Origin: CAZKNJ01 sp964554185
GTDB lineage: Bacteria; 4484-113
Assembly: GCA_964554185.1 (NCBI GenBank)
Contig: CAZKNJ010000015.1
Coordinates: 1 to 45,058 of the forward strand
Direction of reading: 5' to 3'
DNA: 45,058 bases
The position numbers were made by a program, and so were the translations under genes. The notes beneath the pieces are model-generated. The model was given only the letters and a program-made list of their open reading frames with translations, was not told the DNA's origin and ran no database searches. Positions 33,101 to 40,597 of this stretch are shown piece after piece; positions within the stretch are counted from its first letter, which is position 1, and each line of letters opens with the position of its first letter.

Positions 33101-33807
33101 TGCTGCCGTACTTCATCAAGAAGTCTATTTGGATAGTCGGCGGCGACGGCTGGGCCTATGACATCGGCTACGGCGGACTGGACCACGTGCTGGCGTGTGG
33201 GGACGACGTGAACTTGCTGGTGCTGGACACCGAGGTTTACTCCAACACCGGCGGCCAGCGTTCCAAGGCCACACCGATGTCCGCGGTCGCGAAGTTCGCC
33301 AGCGCAGGTAAGGAAACCGCCAAGAAGGACCTGGGGCTTATGGCGATGGCCTACCGCTCGGCGTATGTCGCCAGCGTGTGCTACAGCGCCAAGCCCGGGC
33401 AAGTGGTGAAAGCCATGCTCGAAGCCGAGAGTTTTCCAGGAACCTCGATTATCATTGCCTATGCCCACTGCATCGAGCACGGTTTCCCGCTGGAGCAAGC
33501 GCAGGCGCAGGGCAAGCTTGCCGTGGAGTCGGGCTACTGGCCGGTATACCGCTACGACCCTCGGCTCATTGACGAGGGCAAGAACCCGCTGCAACTCGAT
33601 ATGAACGAGCCGAAGGCCACTTTCCGCGATTATGCGATGACGGAAAACCGCTTCCGGCGGCTGCTGCGGGACTTCCCCGAGGAAGGCGAAGCACTGCTGG
33701 CACGCGCGGAGAAATCGGTCCACCAGCGATGGCTGTTCTACAAGGCTCTGGCGGAGATGGACTACTCCGAATTCGCGGAGAAGGTCAAAGCCGCAGCGGC
33801 CTCCTAA
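30169..33807 (+). CDS. nifJ: Pyruvate:ferredoxin (flavodoxin) oxidoreductase, single-chain
   Basis: The enzyme oxidatively decarboxylates pyruvate with CoA to acetyl-CoA and CO2 and reduces ferredoxin; it is typical of anaerobic metabolism. The 1212-residue protein has the usual fused order: pyrimidine-binding domain (AIYPITPSSVMGELADE), transketolase-like domain II, gamma domain, a two-cluster ferredoxin domain with Cys698, 701, 704, 708 and Cys755, 758, 761, 765, and the thiamine diphosphate domain with the proximal cluster ligands Cys832, 835, 860 and 1071. The thiamine motif GGDGWAYDIGYGGLDH is intact. It is likely a single-gene transcript with a structured leader and an intrinsic terminator. 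porA is another name in use. Confidence 0.97.
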   Translation: MPKKFVSIDGNTAAAYTAHATNEVIAIYPITPSSVMGELADEYSAHGRKNIWGQIPRVVELQSEGGASGAIHGALTGGALATTFTASQGLLLMIPNMFKISGELAPTVFHISARSVSCQALSIFGDHSDIMCARSAGFGMVLSGSPQEVTDNALVAQAATLKSRVPFLHAFDGFRTSHEIQKIEEIPYDVMAKMLDEEDIVAIRSRALRPENPTMRGTAQNPDLYFQGREAVNAFYEKCPDIFQAAYDRFAKLTGRQYKLFDYYGAPDAEVVVVIMGSGAEAAEEATIYMHEQECKKCALLKVRLYRPFSTKHFLAALPPTVKTVVAMDRTKEPGSDGEPLYLDVRSACVDGTREGKFKEMPLVIGGRYGLSSKEFTPAMVKAVFKHAWSKKPFNGFTVGIHDDVSHLSLDFSEEIDSEHPSTYRAKFYGLGSDGTVGASKNTIKVFGENTDKYVQGYFVYDSKKAGGVTCSHLRFSDKPIKSTYLISKPDFVAVHAESFLGRIDVLKGIKEGGTVLINTYTPPEKLFNSLPRREQETILKKKLKLYAINAYEIAIKLGIPGRINTTMQAAFFRVSGVLPDDVYTKAIEGAITKSYSSKGKEVVEMNIKAFRQGKDMVVEAPIPDKITVSGPEVERLHIDVEEVRAFYDEVLDPVGRQEGDSVPVSRMPADGAFPTATSQYEKRSIATHLPVWNPEFCIQCNLCSFVCPHAAIRPKIHRKSDIKLSADVYITVAYKDKQADDGDVFHIQVFPEDCTGCQACAVACPGEEKVGKEKTGRKALEMALKSDVIDGLKVSLDEFLRQPETDAKFIKIHTYKGSQFKRPLLEFSGACAGCGETPYNKLTTQLFGDRMMQANATGCSSIWGGTAPTSPYCVNEKGRGPAWSSSLFEDNAEFGFGMRLAVNALHQKAYDMRAKLLADGGLPGDIKDRLAKLHDLAEQAESTEAIEANQELTTEIAAIIDKGNSKLTPTLAYLREMLPYFIKKSIWIVGGDGWAYDIGYGGLDHVLACGDDVNLLVLDTEVYSNTGGQRSKATPMSAVAKFASAGKETAKKDLGLMAMAYRSAYVASVCYSAKPGQVVKAMLEAESFPGTSIIIAYAHCIEHGFPLEQAQAQGKLAVESGYWPVYRYDPRLIDEGKNPLQLDMNEPKATFRDYAMTENRFRRLLRDFPEEGEALLARAEKSVHQRWLFYKALAEMDYSEFAEKVKAAAAS

Positions 33808-33824
33808 CATGACGATGGGCAAGG

Positions 33825-33863
33825 CCCCGCGCCGTGCAGCCAAGCTGCGTGGTGCGGGGTTTT
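33825..33863 (+). terminator. Intrinsic terminator after the PFOR gene
   Basis: A 16-base-pair stem with G-U pairs (33825-33840 with 33844-33859) closes a three-base loop CAA and is followed by TTTT at 33860-33863. The stem base is CCCCGC/GCGGGG. The U-tract is short, but position 17 bases after the stop codon fits well. Confidence 0.75.
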
Positions 33864-33876
33864 GCGTATGTGGGTG

Positions 33877-33882
33877 TAGAAT
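33877..33882 (+). promoter_or_regulatory. -10 element of the MBL-fold hydrolase gene
   Basis: TAGAAT ends eight bases before the ATG at 33891 and there is no ribosome site, so a leaderless mRNA is likely. It lies directly after the PFOR terminator. Confidence 0.45.
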
Positions 33883-33890
33883 ACCGCGCT

Positions 33891-34532
33891 ATGCTCAACC
33901 TGAAGACGTTCGTATGCGGTCCGCTAGCCACTAACGTGTACCTGTTATGGGAGCCGCAGAGCAGCGAAGCGGCGCTCATAGACCCGGGGCTGGACGCGCA
34001 GGAAGTCGGCCAGGTGGCCGAGAGCCTGGAGCTTCGGCCGGAGTTCATCTTCAACACACACTGCCATTTTGACCACGCGTGGCTCAACGCCTACTACGTA
34101 AAGCTGTGGAAGGCTAAGCTCGTTTACCACAAGCTGGATGAACCGGTGCTAGAGGGCTCGCCCGCGGCGGCGCAGGAATACGGTTTCCCGCAGATGGAGC
34201 CATCGCCGCCGGCGGATATGTATTGCGCGGAGGGTGATGTGTTCAAGCTTGGGAAGGAGGAGCTGAGTGTGCTGCACGTGCCAGGGCATTCGCCCGGCCA
34301 TATCGCGCTGGTGACTTCACTCGGAGTGCTCGCCGGTGATGTGTTGTTCGCCAGCAGCATCGGCCGCTGGGACTTCCGCGGCGGAAACAAGGATGACCTG
34401 CTTTCCTCGATAACCAACAAGCTCATGACACTGCCGGACGAGACCATCGTCTATCCGGGCCACGGCCCAACGACCACGATTGGCGAGGAGAAGCGGAGCA
34501 ACCCATTCCTCACAGGCGAGATTGACTTCTAG
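33891..34532 (+). CDS. Metallo-beta-lactamase fold hydrolase, GloB-like
   Basis: The 213-residue protein has the two-metal signature THCHFDHAWLNA (HxHxDH), the GHSPGHIALV motif, the downstream Asp in VLAGDVLFASSIGRWDFRGGN and PGHGPTTTIGEEKRSNPFL. This set matches the small glyoxalase II-like (YcbL) branch, probably hydrolysing a thioester; the substrate is not certain. The GRxDFxGG segment is typical of that branch. I chose the ATG at 33891, since 33834 lies inside the terminator hairpin and upstream of the -10 element. Its TAG shares CTAG with the convergent RimK-like gene. Confidence 0.85.
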   Translation: MLNLKTFVCGPLATNVYLLWEPQSSEAALIDPGLDAQEVGQVAESLELRPEFIFNTHCHFDHAWLNAYYVKLWKAKLVYHKLDEPVLEGSPAAAQEYGFPQMEPSPPADMYCAEGDVFKLGKEELSVLHVPGHSPGHIALVTSLGVLAGDVLFASSIGRWDFRGGNKDDLLSSITNKLMTLPDETIVYPGHGPTTTIGEEKRSNPFLTGEIDF

Positions 34533-35434
34533 GCGCGGCTGCGCAGGCCGAGCAGCTTGCGCAATACGAGTTCGGCGACATCCTTCCCGCAGGCCTCCGA
34601 GACACCGGTAAGGCCGGGGCTGGCGTTGACCTCCAGAATGAACACTCCATCGCGCGTCTTGATGAAATCAACTGCGCACAGCCCGAGTCCGAAGAAATCC
34701 GCCGCCTTCTCAGCGAGCGACAGCTCCTCGGCGCTCGGTTCGTACAGTTTCGCCTTAGCACCCGCATGGACATTGGCATGGTAGTCCTTTCGCCGGGGCT
34801 GGCGCTGGATGGCGGCGATGTGCTTGCCTTTCACCAGCAAAATGCGGGCGTCGCTGCTGGAACCGGGGCGGCAGAACTTCTCCAGGTAAACGTCGAAGCC
34901 CAGCGCATTGAAGGCAGTCACGATTGAAGTCGCGGTCGCGGCGTCGCCCGCCTTCATTACTCCCAGCCCTTGGGAGCCACGGATGAACTTCACCATCACC
35001 GGGAAGCCGCCGAGCTGCTTAGCCAGTCTGGGGACGTCTGTGGGAATCCGCGCCAAAGCGAATGGAAGTACGGGAAACCCAGCACTCGCCAGCTCTACCA
35101 GTGCGTTGACCTTGTTACGAACGCGCACGAGGGAACCGACCTCATTGACCAGGGCGAATCCTGCCGAGTGGAACGCCTGCATAATGCAAAGCGAGTACTC
35201 GTCGGAGATGGAACCCATGCGGGGAAGAACCAAGGCGGGAGGCTCGAGCTGCGCTCCAGATGCATCCACCAATCGCATCGATGCTCCGCCAGCCGGCTTT
35301 TCGATCACCAGCTCGTCCGGATTGCAGACCGTGGTTTCCAGGCGCAGCCGGCCCCCGGCATTTGCCAGCATCTCTATTGATGCGAGCTCAGGACGCCGGG
35401 CGAGTATTACGAGCTTACTGGGTTTCCGAGGCAA
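34529..35434 (-). CDS. rimK: RimK-family ATP-grasp ligase
   Basis: ATP-grasp enzymes of this family link an amino acid, usually glutamate, to a protein or small-molecule carboxylate. The 301-residue protein has the ATP-grasp elements GFPVMVKFIRGSQGLGVM, VYLEKFCRPG, DARILLVKGKHIAAIQR and the metal-binding end CAVDFIKTRDGVFILEVNASPGL. The family includes RimK (ribosomal protein S6), LysX and the cofactor F420 or tetrahydromethanopterin ligases, so the substrate is open and the symbol is tentative. It seems to start at TTG 35434 with AGGTGG four bases upstream; no ATG is near. It is 28 bases below the YtxH gene. Confidence 0.75.
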   Translation of the reverse strand: MPRKPSKLVILARRPELASIEMLANAGGRLRLETTVCNPDELVIEKPAGGASMRLVDASGAQLEPPALVLPRMGSISDEYSLCIMQAFHSAGFALVNEVGSLVRVRNKVNALVELASAGFPVLPFALARIPTDVPRLAKQLGGFPVMVKFIRGSQGLGVMKAGDAATATSIVTAFNALGFDVYLEKFCRPGSSSDARILLVKGKHIAAIQRQPRRKDYHANVHAGAKAKLYEPSAEELSLAEKAADFFGLGLCAVDFIKTRDGVFILEVNASPGLTGVSEACGKDVAELVLRKLLGLRSRA

Positions 35435-35462
35435 TCAGCCACCTGAAGATTGAGCTTGGGGA

Positions 35463-35819
35463 TCAGTCTTCCTGGCGGCGCTCTTCCAGCTTCTCGCGCG
35501 CAGTTTTCACGCCAGTGTCAATGGCCTGTTTCACTTTGGATGCGGCTTCGGAAATCCTGTCCTTGGCGGCCCCGGCGGTTTCCTTGCTCTTATCGTAGGC
35601 CGTAGCAGCCTTCTCCTTGGCCACATCAACGTACTCAGCGCCCATATCCTTGGCCTTGGAGTAGTAATCCTTGCCTTTCTCCTTGATCTCTTCCCGCAGT
35701 TCGCGGCCAGACTTCGGAGCAAAGAGCAAGCCAAGAACGGTGCCCGTCAAGGCACCGATAGCAAAGCCGGCAATGAGCAGTCCAACGTTGCGTGCGGCTT
35801 CATCTTCGTGTTTGTCCAT
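35463..35819 (-). CDS. YtxH-domain protein
   Basis: This 118-residue protein has one N-terminal membrane span with the YtxH signature (FAIGALTGTVLGLLFAPKSG, then RELREEI) followed by a Lys/Glu/Ala-rich amphipathic helix. YtxH proteins are common in Firmicutes and linked with stress responses, but a biochemical role is not established. The start has AAGGAGG seven bases upstream and its promoter is a clear extended -10. The RimK-like gene follows. Confidence 0.85.
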   Translation of the reverse strand: MDKHEDEAARNVGLLIAGFAIGALTGTVLGLLFAPKSGRELREEIKEKGKDYYSKAKDMGAEYVDVAKEKAATAYDKSKETAGAAKDRISEAASKVKQAIDTGVKTAREKLEERRQED

Positions 35820-35842
35820 AGCATTCCTCCTTAGCGTATCTG

Positions 35843-35851
35843 ATTATAACA
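35843..35851 (-). promoter_or_regulatory. Extended -10 promoter of the YtxH gene
   Basis: Minus strand TGT followed by an exact TATAAT (35848-35843). No good -35. The leader carries AAGGAGG. Confidence 0.55.
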
Positions 35852-35886
35852 TAGCGGAAGCACGGTTCCCCCGCGCCACCGCCTGA

Positions 35887-36468
35887 TCAAGCTTCCTCAC
35901 CGGGCTCACCCGTGTCCTCGGCCCCGCTGCGCAAATCATCCCAGCCCGCCGACACTCCGGCTGCAAGGGCGGTGAAAAGGGAGCGCAGCAGATCCACCTT
36001 CTCCCGGGCGTCTTCCACCATGGGTCGCACGGACTGCGTGACCATCGCAGCCGTGTCTGCCGGGGCTTTCAATACGGCGTTCAAGCGGTCAACGGCCTGC
36101 TGCGCCTGCGTTACCAGGTCGTTGCCGCGCGCAACCAGATCCACGATTTGCCCCGGGGCGGACTTCACAGCCTCGTCCGCCAGCAGCCGGTCGAGATTAG
36201 CTAGGGACTCGCGGGCCCTTCGAGTGAGATCAGGCAGTTCACCCATTACCCGGCGCGCCTCCGCCAGGGCTTCGTCGGCCCGGTGGGGAAGCTCCTTCTC
36301 CCTTGCCATCCGCGTGAGCTCTGCGATGTTCTCCACCGCTTCGGTGCTGGTCTTTCCCAGCTTGCGCGCGAACCGGCGGAGCTTTGCGACCGAGTCCACT
36401 ACTACTACGCAGAGAGAAATGACCGCGAGTGAGGTCAGTATCTGCAAAGCTGTAAGTAAGCCTTCCAT
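35887..36468 (-). CDS. Single-span membrane protein with coiled coil, DUF948-like
   Basis: The 193-residue protein has one N-terminal span (LTALQILTSLAVISLCVVVV) followed by a long heptad-like region rich in Ala, Arg, Glu and Leu and an acidic C-terminus. This layout resembles DUF948 and MlaD-like accessory proteins, often next to YtxH genes in Firmicutes, as here. The role is unknown. The ATG lies seven bases below an exact TATAAT, with no ribosome site. It ends 39 bases before the YtxH -10 element. Confidence 0.55.
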   Translation of the reverse strand: MEGLLTALQILTSLAVISLCVVVVDSVAKLRRFARKLGKTSTEAVENIAELTRMAREKELPHRADEALAEARRVMGELPDLTRRARESLANLDRLLADEAVKSAPGQIVDLVARGNDLVTQAQQAVDRLNAVLKAPADTAAMVTQSVRPMVEDAREKVDLLRSLFTALAAGVSAGWDDLRSGAEDTGEPGEEA

Positions 36469-36475
36469 CTACATC

Positions 36476-36484
36476 ATTATAGCA
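36476..36484 (-). promoter_or_regulatory. Extended -10 promoter of the coiled-coil gene
   Basis: Minus strand TGC followed by an exact TATAAT (36481-36476), seven bases from the ATG at 36468: a leaderless arrangement. Confidence 0.55.
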
Positions 36485-36517
36485 ATCAGGCTTGACGGAG
36501 CCACCCCGTCGCTGTGA

Positions 36518-36523
36518 TATAAT
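36518..36523 (+). promoter_or_regulatory. -10 element of the DUF2225 operon
   Basis: Exact TATAAT ends 12 bases before the ATG at 36536. TTGACG lies at 36492-36497 but with a 20-base spacer, so the -35 is doubtful. Confidence 0.5.
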
Positions 36524-36535
36524 CCGGCTGCAGGA

Positions 36536-37537
36536 ATGAGTTACACGCTCGATCCAAGCGGCCAAGCAGACAACCTCCCACGCGACCTATACTACAAGAG
36601 CTTCACCTGCGCGCAGTGCAACGCCGAAGTGAACAGCCCCCAGGTCAAAACCTCGGCCGCGAGCGTGGTTAAACGTGACCCTGATTTCTACACGGTATAC
36701 TCGGGCCAGAATCCACTTCATTACAGCGTTGTCGTTTGCTCCGACTGCTGCTTTGCGGCAGAGAAAGCCTGCTTTGAGGAGCGAAAACTCATCAAGGACT
36801 CGCGGAATCTCCGTTCGGTGCTGTCGGATCTGCGCAAGGACTTCGGCGTCTATGACTTCAGGCAGGTGAGGGACCTGCCGGCGGCGGCGGCGGCCTTTGA
36901 GATGGCCTGGACGGTCGCCCAGCACCTTAACTTGCGGCACTACCAGTACGCGGGCCTGGCAATGCGATGCGCGTGGATCTACCGGGAGTGGGCGGACCTG
37001 TCGCCGGACAGCTCGCTCAACGAGAAGGAGAAGTCCTTTCTGCGGCAGGCTATCACGCGCTACCAAGCTGCCTATGAACGGGAGAATCCCGCGGAGCTGA
37101 AGCTTGGCGCGCCCGGAATCGGCTATCTCATCGGCGAAATCCACCGGCAACTGGGAGACTACCAGGAAGGGATGAAGTGGCTGATGCGCATCGCCACTGA
37201 CCGGGGCGCGCCACAAGAGGTGCGGAGGCTCGCCCGCAGCCAGCTAGACCTCGCCCGCAGCCAGCGAGACGCTGAGCGGGACGGCGCACCTTCCACCGAG
37301 CCGAGGTTGCGTCGTGAGGCGGAGCGCGCCATCATCAATGTCTACCGCGACCAGGCGCGCTGGTTGGATAATGTGTCCAAGGGCATGCGCTTTAGCAGCA
37401 CCGATTTCGTCCGTGGCCTGCTGGACGCGCTAATAGAGCTGGGGCCGGACTACTCCAAGCTGAAATCGGAAAACGATATCAAGCAGTTCTTCGTTGACAA
37501 ACTGAAGGCCGACACGGAGGAGGACAAAACCGAATGA
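36536..37537 (+). CDS. DUF2225 family protein
   Basis: The 333-residue protein begins with a zinc-ribbon-like part: CAQCNAEVN near residue 24 and VVVCSDCCFAAEK near residue 65, with RDPDFYTVYSGQNPLHYSVVV between them, a known signature of DUF2225. The remaining 240 residues are helical and TPR-like (AAAFEMAWTVAQHLNL, RYQAAYERENPAE, IGEIHRQLGDYQEGMKWL). Function is not established. It is the first of four plus-strand genes, and its stop overlaps the next start as ATGA. The ATG has no ribosome site. Confidence 0.8.
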   Translation: MSYTLDPSGQADNLPRDLYYKSFTCAQCNAEVNSPQVKTSAASVVKRDPDFYTVYSGQNPLHYSVVVCSDCCFAAEKACFEERKLIKDSRNLRSVLSDLRKDFGVYDFRQVRDLPAAAAAFEMAWTVAQHLNLRHYQYAGLAMRCAWIYREWADLSPDSSLNEKEKSFLRQAITRYQAAYERENPAELKLGAPGIGYLIGEIHRQLGDYQEGMKWLMRIATDRGAPQEVRRLARSQLDLARSQRDAERDGAPSTEPRLRREAERAIINVYRDQARWLDNVSKGMRFSSTDFVRGLLDALIELGPDYSKLKSENDIKQFFVDKLKADTEEDKTE

Positions 37538-38187
37538 GACTGCTTGTCGGTACCGACCTGCACAACAACGCGCGCGCCAAAGCCTGGTTTTGCGACCTGG
37601 CGGACGAAACCAAGCCCGACATCGTGGTCTTTCTCGGCGATTTCATCACGTTTGAGCCGCTGAACTTCGCCAAAGAGGTGCTGGCCGACCTGGCCAGCTT
37701 TCAAACCAAAGTGCTCATTGTCCCAGGCAACTGCGACCCACGGGACGTGCTGCTGCAAATCGACAAGACTGACGGTGTGGTGAACCTGCACAACACCAGA
37801 GTTGAAATTGACGGCGTGCGTTTCGCCGGAAAAGGTGGCAGCATCACCTGCCCCAGTCCTACCCCGTTTGAATCGCCGGATGAGGGCTTCGCCGATTCGC
37901 TGGAGCCGATGATGAACGAGCTGGATGTACTGGTGCTGCATCAGCCGGTGCTGGGCTACCGCGACAAGGTCAACGGAGATAGGTCGGTGGGCAGCCAGAG
38001 TCTGGCCAAGCTAGTGGCACTCAACCATCCGCGCCTAGTGCTCTCCGGCCACATTCACGAGGCCAAGGGGATGGACGTGCACAACCACACTTACTTCATC
38101 AATCCCGGCCCGCTGTTGGAGATGAACGCCGCGGTGATCGAGTTCAATCGGCGGGTTGAAGTCTGCTTCCGCAAGGGGGAGGAGTGA
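37534..38187 (+). CDS. Metallophosphoesterase, YfcE-like
   Basis: The 217-residue protein has the calcineurin-like motifs GTDLHNN (DxH), VVFLGDF (GD), IVPGNCDP (GNHD with Cys for His), VLHQP and LSGHIHEAKG. The His to Cys change in the third motif is as in several YfcE/MJ0936-type enzymes (GNCD). It probably hydrolyses a phosphodiester or phosphomonoester; the substrate is unknown. Coupled on both sides: ATGA with the DUF2225 gene and TGATG with the next. Confidence 0.85.
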   Translation: MRLLVGTDLHNNARAKAWFCDLADETKPDIVVFLGDFITFEPLNFAKEVLADLASFQTKVLIVPGNCDPRDVLLQIDKTDGVVNLHNTRVEIDGVRFAGKGGSITCPSPTPFESPDEGFADSLEPMMNELDVLVLHQPVLGYRDKVNGDRSVGSQSLAKLVALNHPRLVLSGHIHEAKGMDVHNHTYFINPGPLLEMNAAVIEFNRRVEVCFRKGEE

Positions 38188-38828
38188 TGGCGGCGACCAC
38201 CGGATTCCAGCCGCATCTGGCCGGCGCAGACAGCTCGGTCGTGGTCGTGATCGACCTGCAGGAGCGCCTGCTGCCGCTGATAGACGGGTATGAGCGCTTG
38301 ACGAAGAACATGGTGAAGCTCATCAGGCTGGCGGGGCTGTTCGGCGTTCCGGTAATCCTCACCGAGCAGTATCCGCAGGGCCTGGGGCGGACGACGCCCG
38401 TGGTGAAGGAAGCGTTTGACGCGCTGACCACGGAGAAGCACTTCGTGGTGAAGGACTCGTTTTCCTGCAACCTGGAACCTACATTCATTGAGAAGCTGGT
38501 GGAGATTGAACAGCGGATGCTCGTAGCGCAGAGCCGCATAATGATCAACGACGGCATCCGGCCACGGCCGATTGATGTAATCATCGCCGGAATTGAGTCG
38601 CACGTTTGCGTGTGGCAGACGGTCATGGGGCTGCTGCCGCTGGAGTACTACGTGCGGGTTGTGCATGACTGCGTGGGCAGCCGCGACGCGGCTAACAAGA
38701 AATGGGCCTTGCTCTCCATGCTGGCGATGGGCGCGCTTGTGACATCGCACGAGTCGGTGGCGTTTGAATGGGCACGGGACAAGAATCACCCGCAGTTCCG
38801 CGCGATGAACCGGATAATGAAGGAGTAG
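38187..38828 (+). CDS. Isochorismatase-like cysteine hydrolase
   Basis: The 213-residue protein has the catalytic Asp in VVVVIDLQERLLP and the nucleophile Cys in IAGIESHVCVWQTVMGL, the YcaC-like signature (GxExHVCVxxT). The exact reaction is unknown. Start ATG 38187 has GGAGGAGTG upstream and shares an A with the preceding TGA; an adjoining GTG at 38184 is less likely. It ends directly before the DUF721-like gene. Confidence 0.85.
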   Translation: MAATTGFQPHLAGADSSVVVVIDLQERLLPLIDGYERLTKNMVKLIRLAGLFGVPVILTEQYPQGLGRTTPVVKEAFDALTTEKHFVVKDSFSCNLEPTFIEKLVEIEQRMLVAQSRIMINDGIRPRPIDVIIAGIESHVCVWQTVMGLLPLEYYVRVVHDCVGSRDAANKKWALLSMLAMGALVTSHESVAFEWARDKNHPQFRAMNRIMKE

Positions 38829-38829
38829 C

Positions 38830-39180
38830 ATGGCCGAGGGCAGCAAATTAGGCGACATCCTCAAGTCATACTGGGAATCACTTCCGGAGAAAACCAGAAC
38901 CAAGGGAGACCGGCGGCAACTACTGCTGGACGCCTTCGCACTGGTGGATGACGAATTGCAGGGATTCACTGCGCCAGCGGCGCTGCTCAAGGAAGGCGGC
39001 AAGGAAGTACTGGTACTATATGCCGGCAACTCCACTGCGGCTGAAGCACTGAGAGTCCGCGCCCGCGAACTGCCGGAGGAAATCGCGCAGGCGCTGGGAC
39101 TGCAGATTGACGAAGTGCGCGTGAGGCTGCGCCCACAGAGCACGATTGACCGGATGCACAGACCCACCAAGAAGAGCTGA
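38830..39180 (+). CDS. DUF721/DciA-like protein
   Basis: The 116-residue protein has the alpha-beta pattern of the DUF721 (DciA) KH-like domain: an N-terminal helix (LGDILKSYWESLPEK), then AFALVDDELQGFTAP, the strand KEVLVLYAGNSTAAEALRVR, a Leu-rich helix and DEVRVRLRPQSTI. In other bacteria DciA loads the replicative helicase DnaB. The match is general and I cannot exclude another small-domain family. It is the fourth gene of the DUF2225 transcript. Confidence 0.45.
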   Translation: MAEGSKLGDILKSYWESLPEKTRTKGDRRQLLLDAFALVDDELQGFTAPAALLKEGGKEVLVLYAGNSTAAEALRVRARELPEEIAQALGLQIDEVRVRLRPQSTIDRMHRPTKKS

Positions 39181-39191
39181 AGACTAGACTA

Positions 39192-40589
39192 TCACTTGCC
39201 GCCGCGAGAACGTCTCTTCTCCACCTGATTGAAGAACAAGCGGATGTGCGTGCCGTCAAGCTCGAAGTACTTGCGCAGCGTGTTTTGCAGGAAGTTGCGG
39301 TAGGCCGTGCGCAGCAGCGCGAGGTCGTTGACTTCAAACACGAAGGTCGGGGGGCGTGTGCGCGTTTGCTTCACGCCGTGGAGCTCCAGCACGCGGTTCT
39401 TGACCACCGGTGGCGGGAAGATGGTCGTCTCTTCGTCTATCACCTGCCGGAGGGCGGCGGGGTCCACCGTGCGATGGAAGTTCTCGTGCGCGGCGACAAC
39501 GGCCCGTAGCAGCTCTTCCAAGCCGAAGGGAACAACGGCGCTGGTGAAAACGATGGGTGCCCAATTCATCTTGGCCAGATTCCGCCGCACGTAACCAGAG
39601 TAGGCTTCACGCGCGGCCGGGCTGTCATCCATCAGATCCCACTTGTTCACCACGATTGCGACGCCGCGTCCGTGCTCTTCAATCCGCCTTGCCACACGCT
39701 TGTCCATATCCTCCATGCCGCGCTCGGCGTCCAATACGAGCAGGCAGACCTCGCCGGTCTTCGCGGCGAAATCAGCGCGGGTGAACGAATAGTATTCCAC
39801 ACTTTCCATGCGGCTCAGCTTCTTAAGTCCGGCGGTATCGGTAAGCTCGAAGTTGCGGCCCTCCCAGGTGAAGCTGCCGCTGATGGCGTCGCGGGTGGTG
39901 CCGGGCAGCTCGGAGACCATCACCTTGTCCTCCGCCAGCAGCGCGTTCACCAGCGAGGACTTGCCGACATTCTGCTTGCCCAGCACTATCAGCCGGATGT
40001 CATTCGGGCTCGGGCTATCGGCCTCAGCAGCAACCTCCTGCTCATCATCAACCGTTGCGTCCGCCAACGGATAGGCGGTAAGGTCAATGTGGCTGTTCAC
40101 CACGTCAAGCAGCTCGTTCACCGCCCGTCCGGACAGCGCGGAGATGAAGACAGTCTGCGCAAAGCCCAGCTTGTAGAATTCCGCCGCCTGCGCTTCCAGC
40201 TTGTCGTTCTCCACCTTATTGACCGCAAGTATCACCGGCTTTCCCAGCTTGAGCAGCGTCCGCCGCAGCTCCATCTCGCCCTCGGAGATTCCGGCGTGGA
40301 CGTCAGTGACAAAGATGACGGTGTCGGCGTCCTCCACCACCGTCCAGGCCCGCTCGGCCACCAGCTCCTGCAACGGGTCCTGGCTTTCGCGGCCGATGCC
40401 GCCGGTGTCGCACAGCATGTAACGCAGGCCGTCCCACTCCGCCTCCGCCGTCACCAGGTCGCGGGTGACGCCCGGCAGCTCGTCCACGATGGCAAGCCGC
40501 CGGCCCACCATGCGGTTGAACAGCGTGGACTTCCCGACGTTCGGCCGTCCAACGAGCACGATGAGCGGAAGTTCGCGGGCAACTGGCAT
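39192..40589 (-). CDS. der: Ribosome assembly GTPase Der (EngA)
   Basis: Der acts in 50S subunit maturation. The 465-residue protein has two GTPase domains, with P-loops GRPNVGKSTLFNRMVGRR at the N-terminus and GKQNVGKSSLVNALL at about residue 205, the G2/G3 motifs DELPGVTRD and SELPGTTRDAI, NKxD motifs AVNKVEN and VVNKWDLMDD, and the C-terminal KH-like domain ending in a basic tail (EKRRSRGGK). It lies 38 bases below nadE but has its own -10-like element, so both read-through and a separate transcript are possible. Confidence 0.97.
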   Translation of the reverse strand: MPVARELPLIVLVGRPNVGKSTLFNRMVGRRLAIVDELPGVTRDLVTAEAEWDGLRYMLCDTGGIGRESQDPLQELVAERAWTVVEDADTVIFVTDVHAGISEGEMELRRTLLKLGKPVILAVNKVENDKLEAQAAEFYKLGFAQTVFISALSGRAVNELLDVVNSHIDLTAYPLADATVDDEQEVAAEADSPSPNDIRLIVLGKQNVGKSSLVNALLAEDKVMVSELPGTTRDAISGSFTWEGRNFELTDTAGLKKLSRMESVEYYSFTRADFAAKTGEVCLLVLDAERGMEDMDKRVARRIEEHGRGVAIVVNKWDLMDDSPAAREAYSGYVRRNLAKMNWAPIVFTSAVVPFGLEELLRAVVAAHENFHRTVDPAALRQVIDEETTIFPPPVVKNRVLELHGVKQTRTRPPTFVFEVNDLALLRTAYRNFLQNTLRKYFELDGTHIRLFFNQVEKRRSRGGK

Positions 40590-40597
40590 GCGCGATG

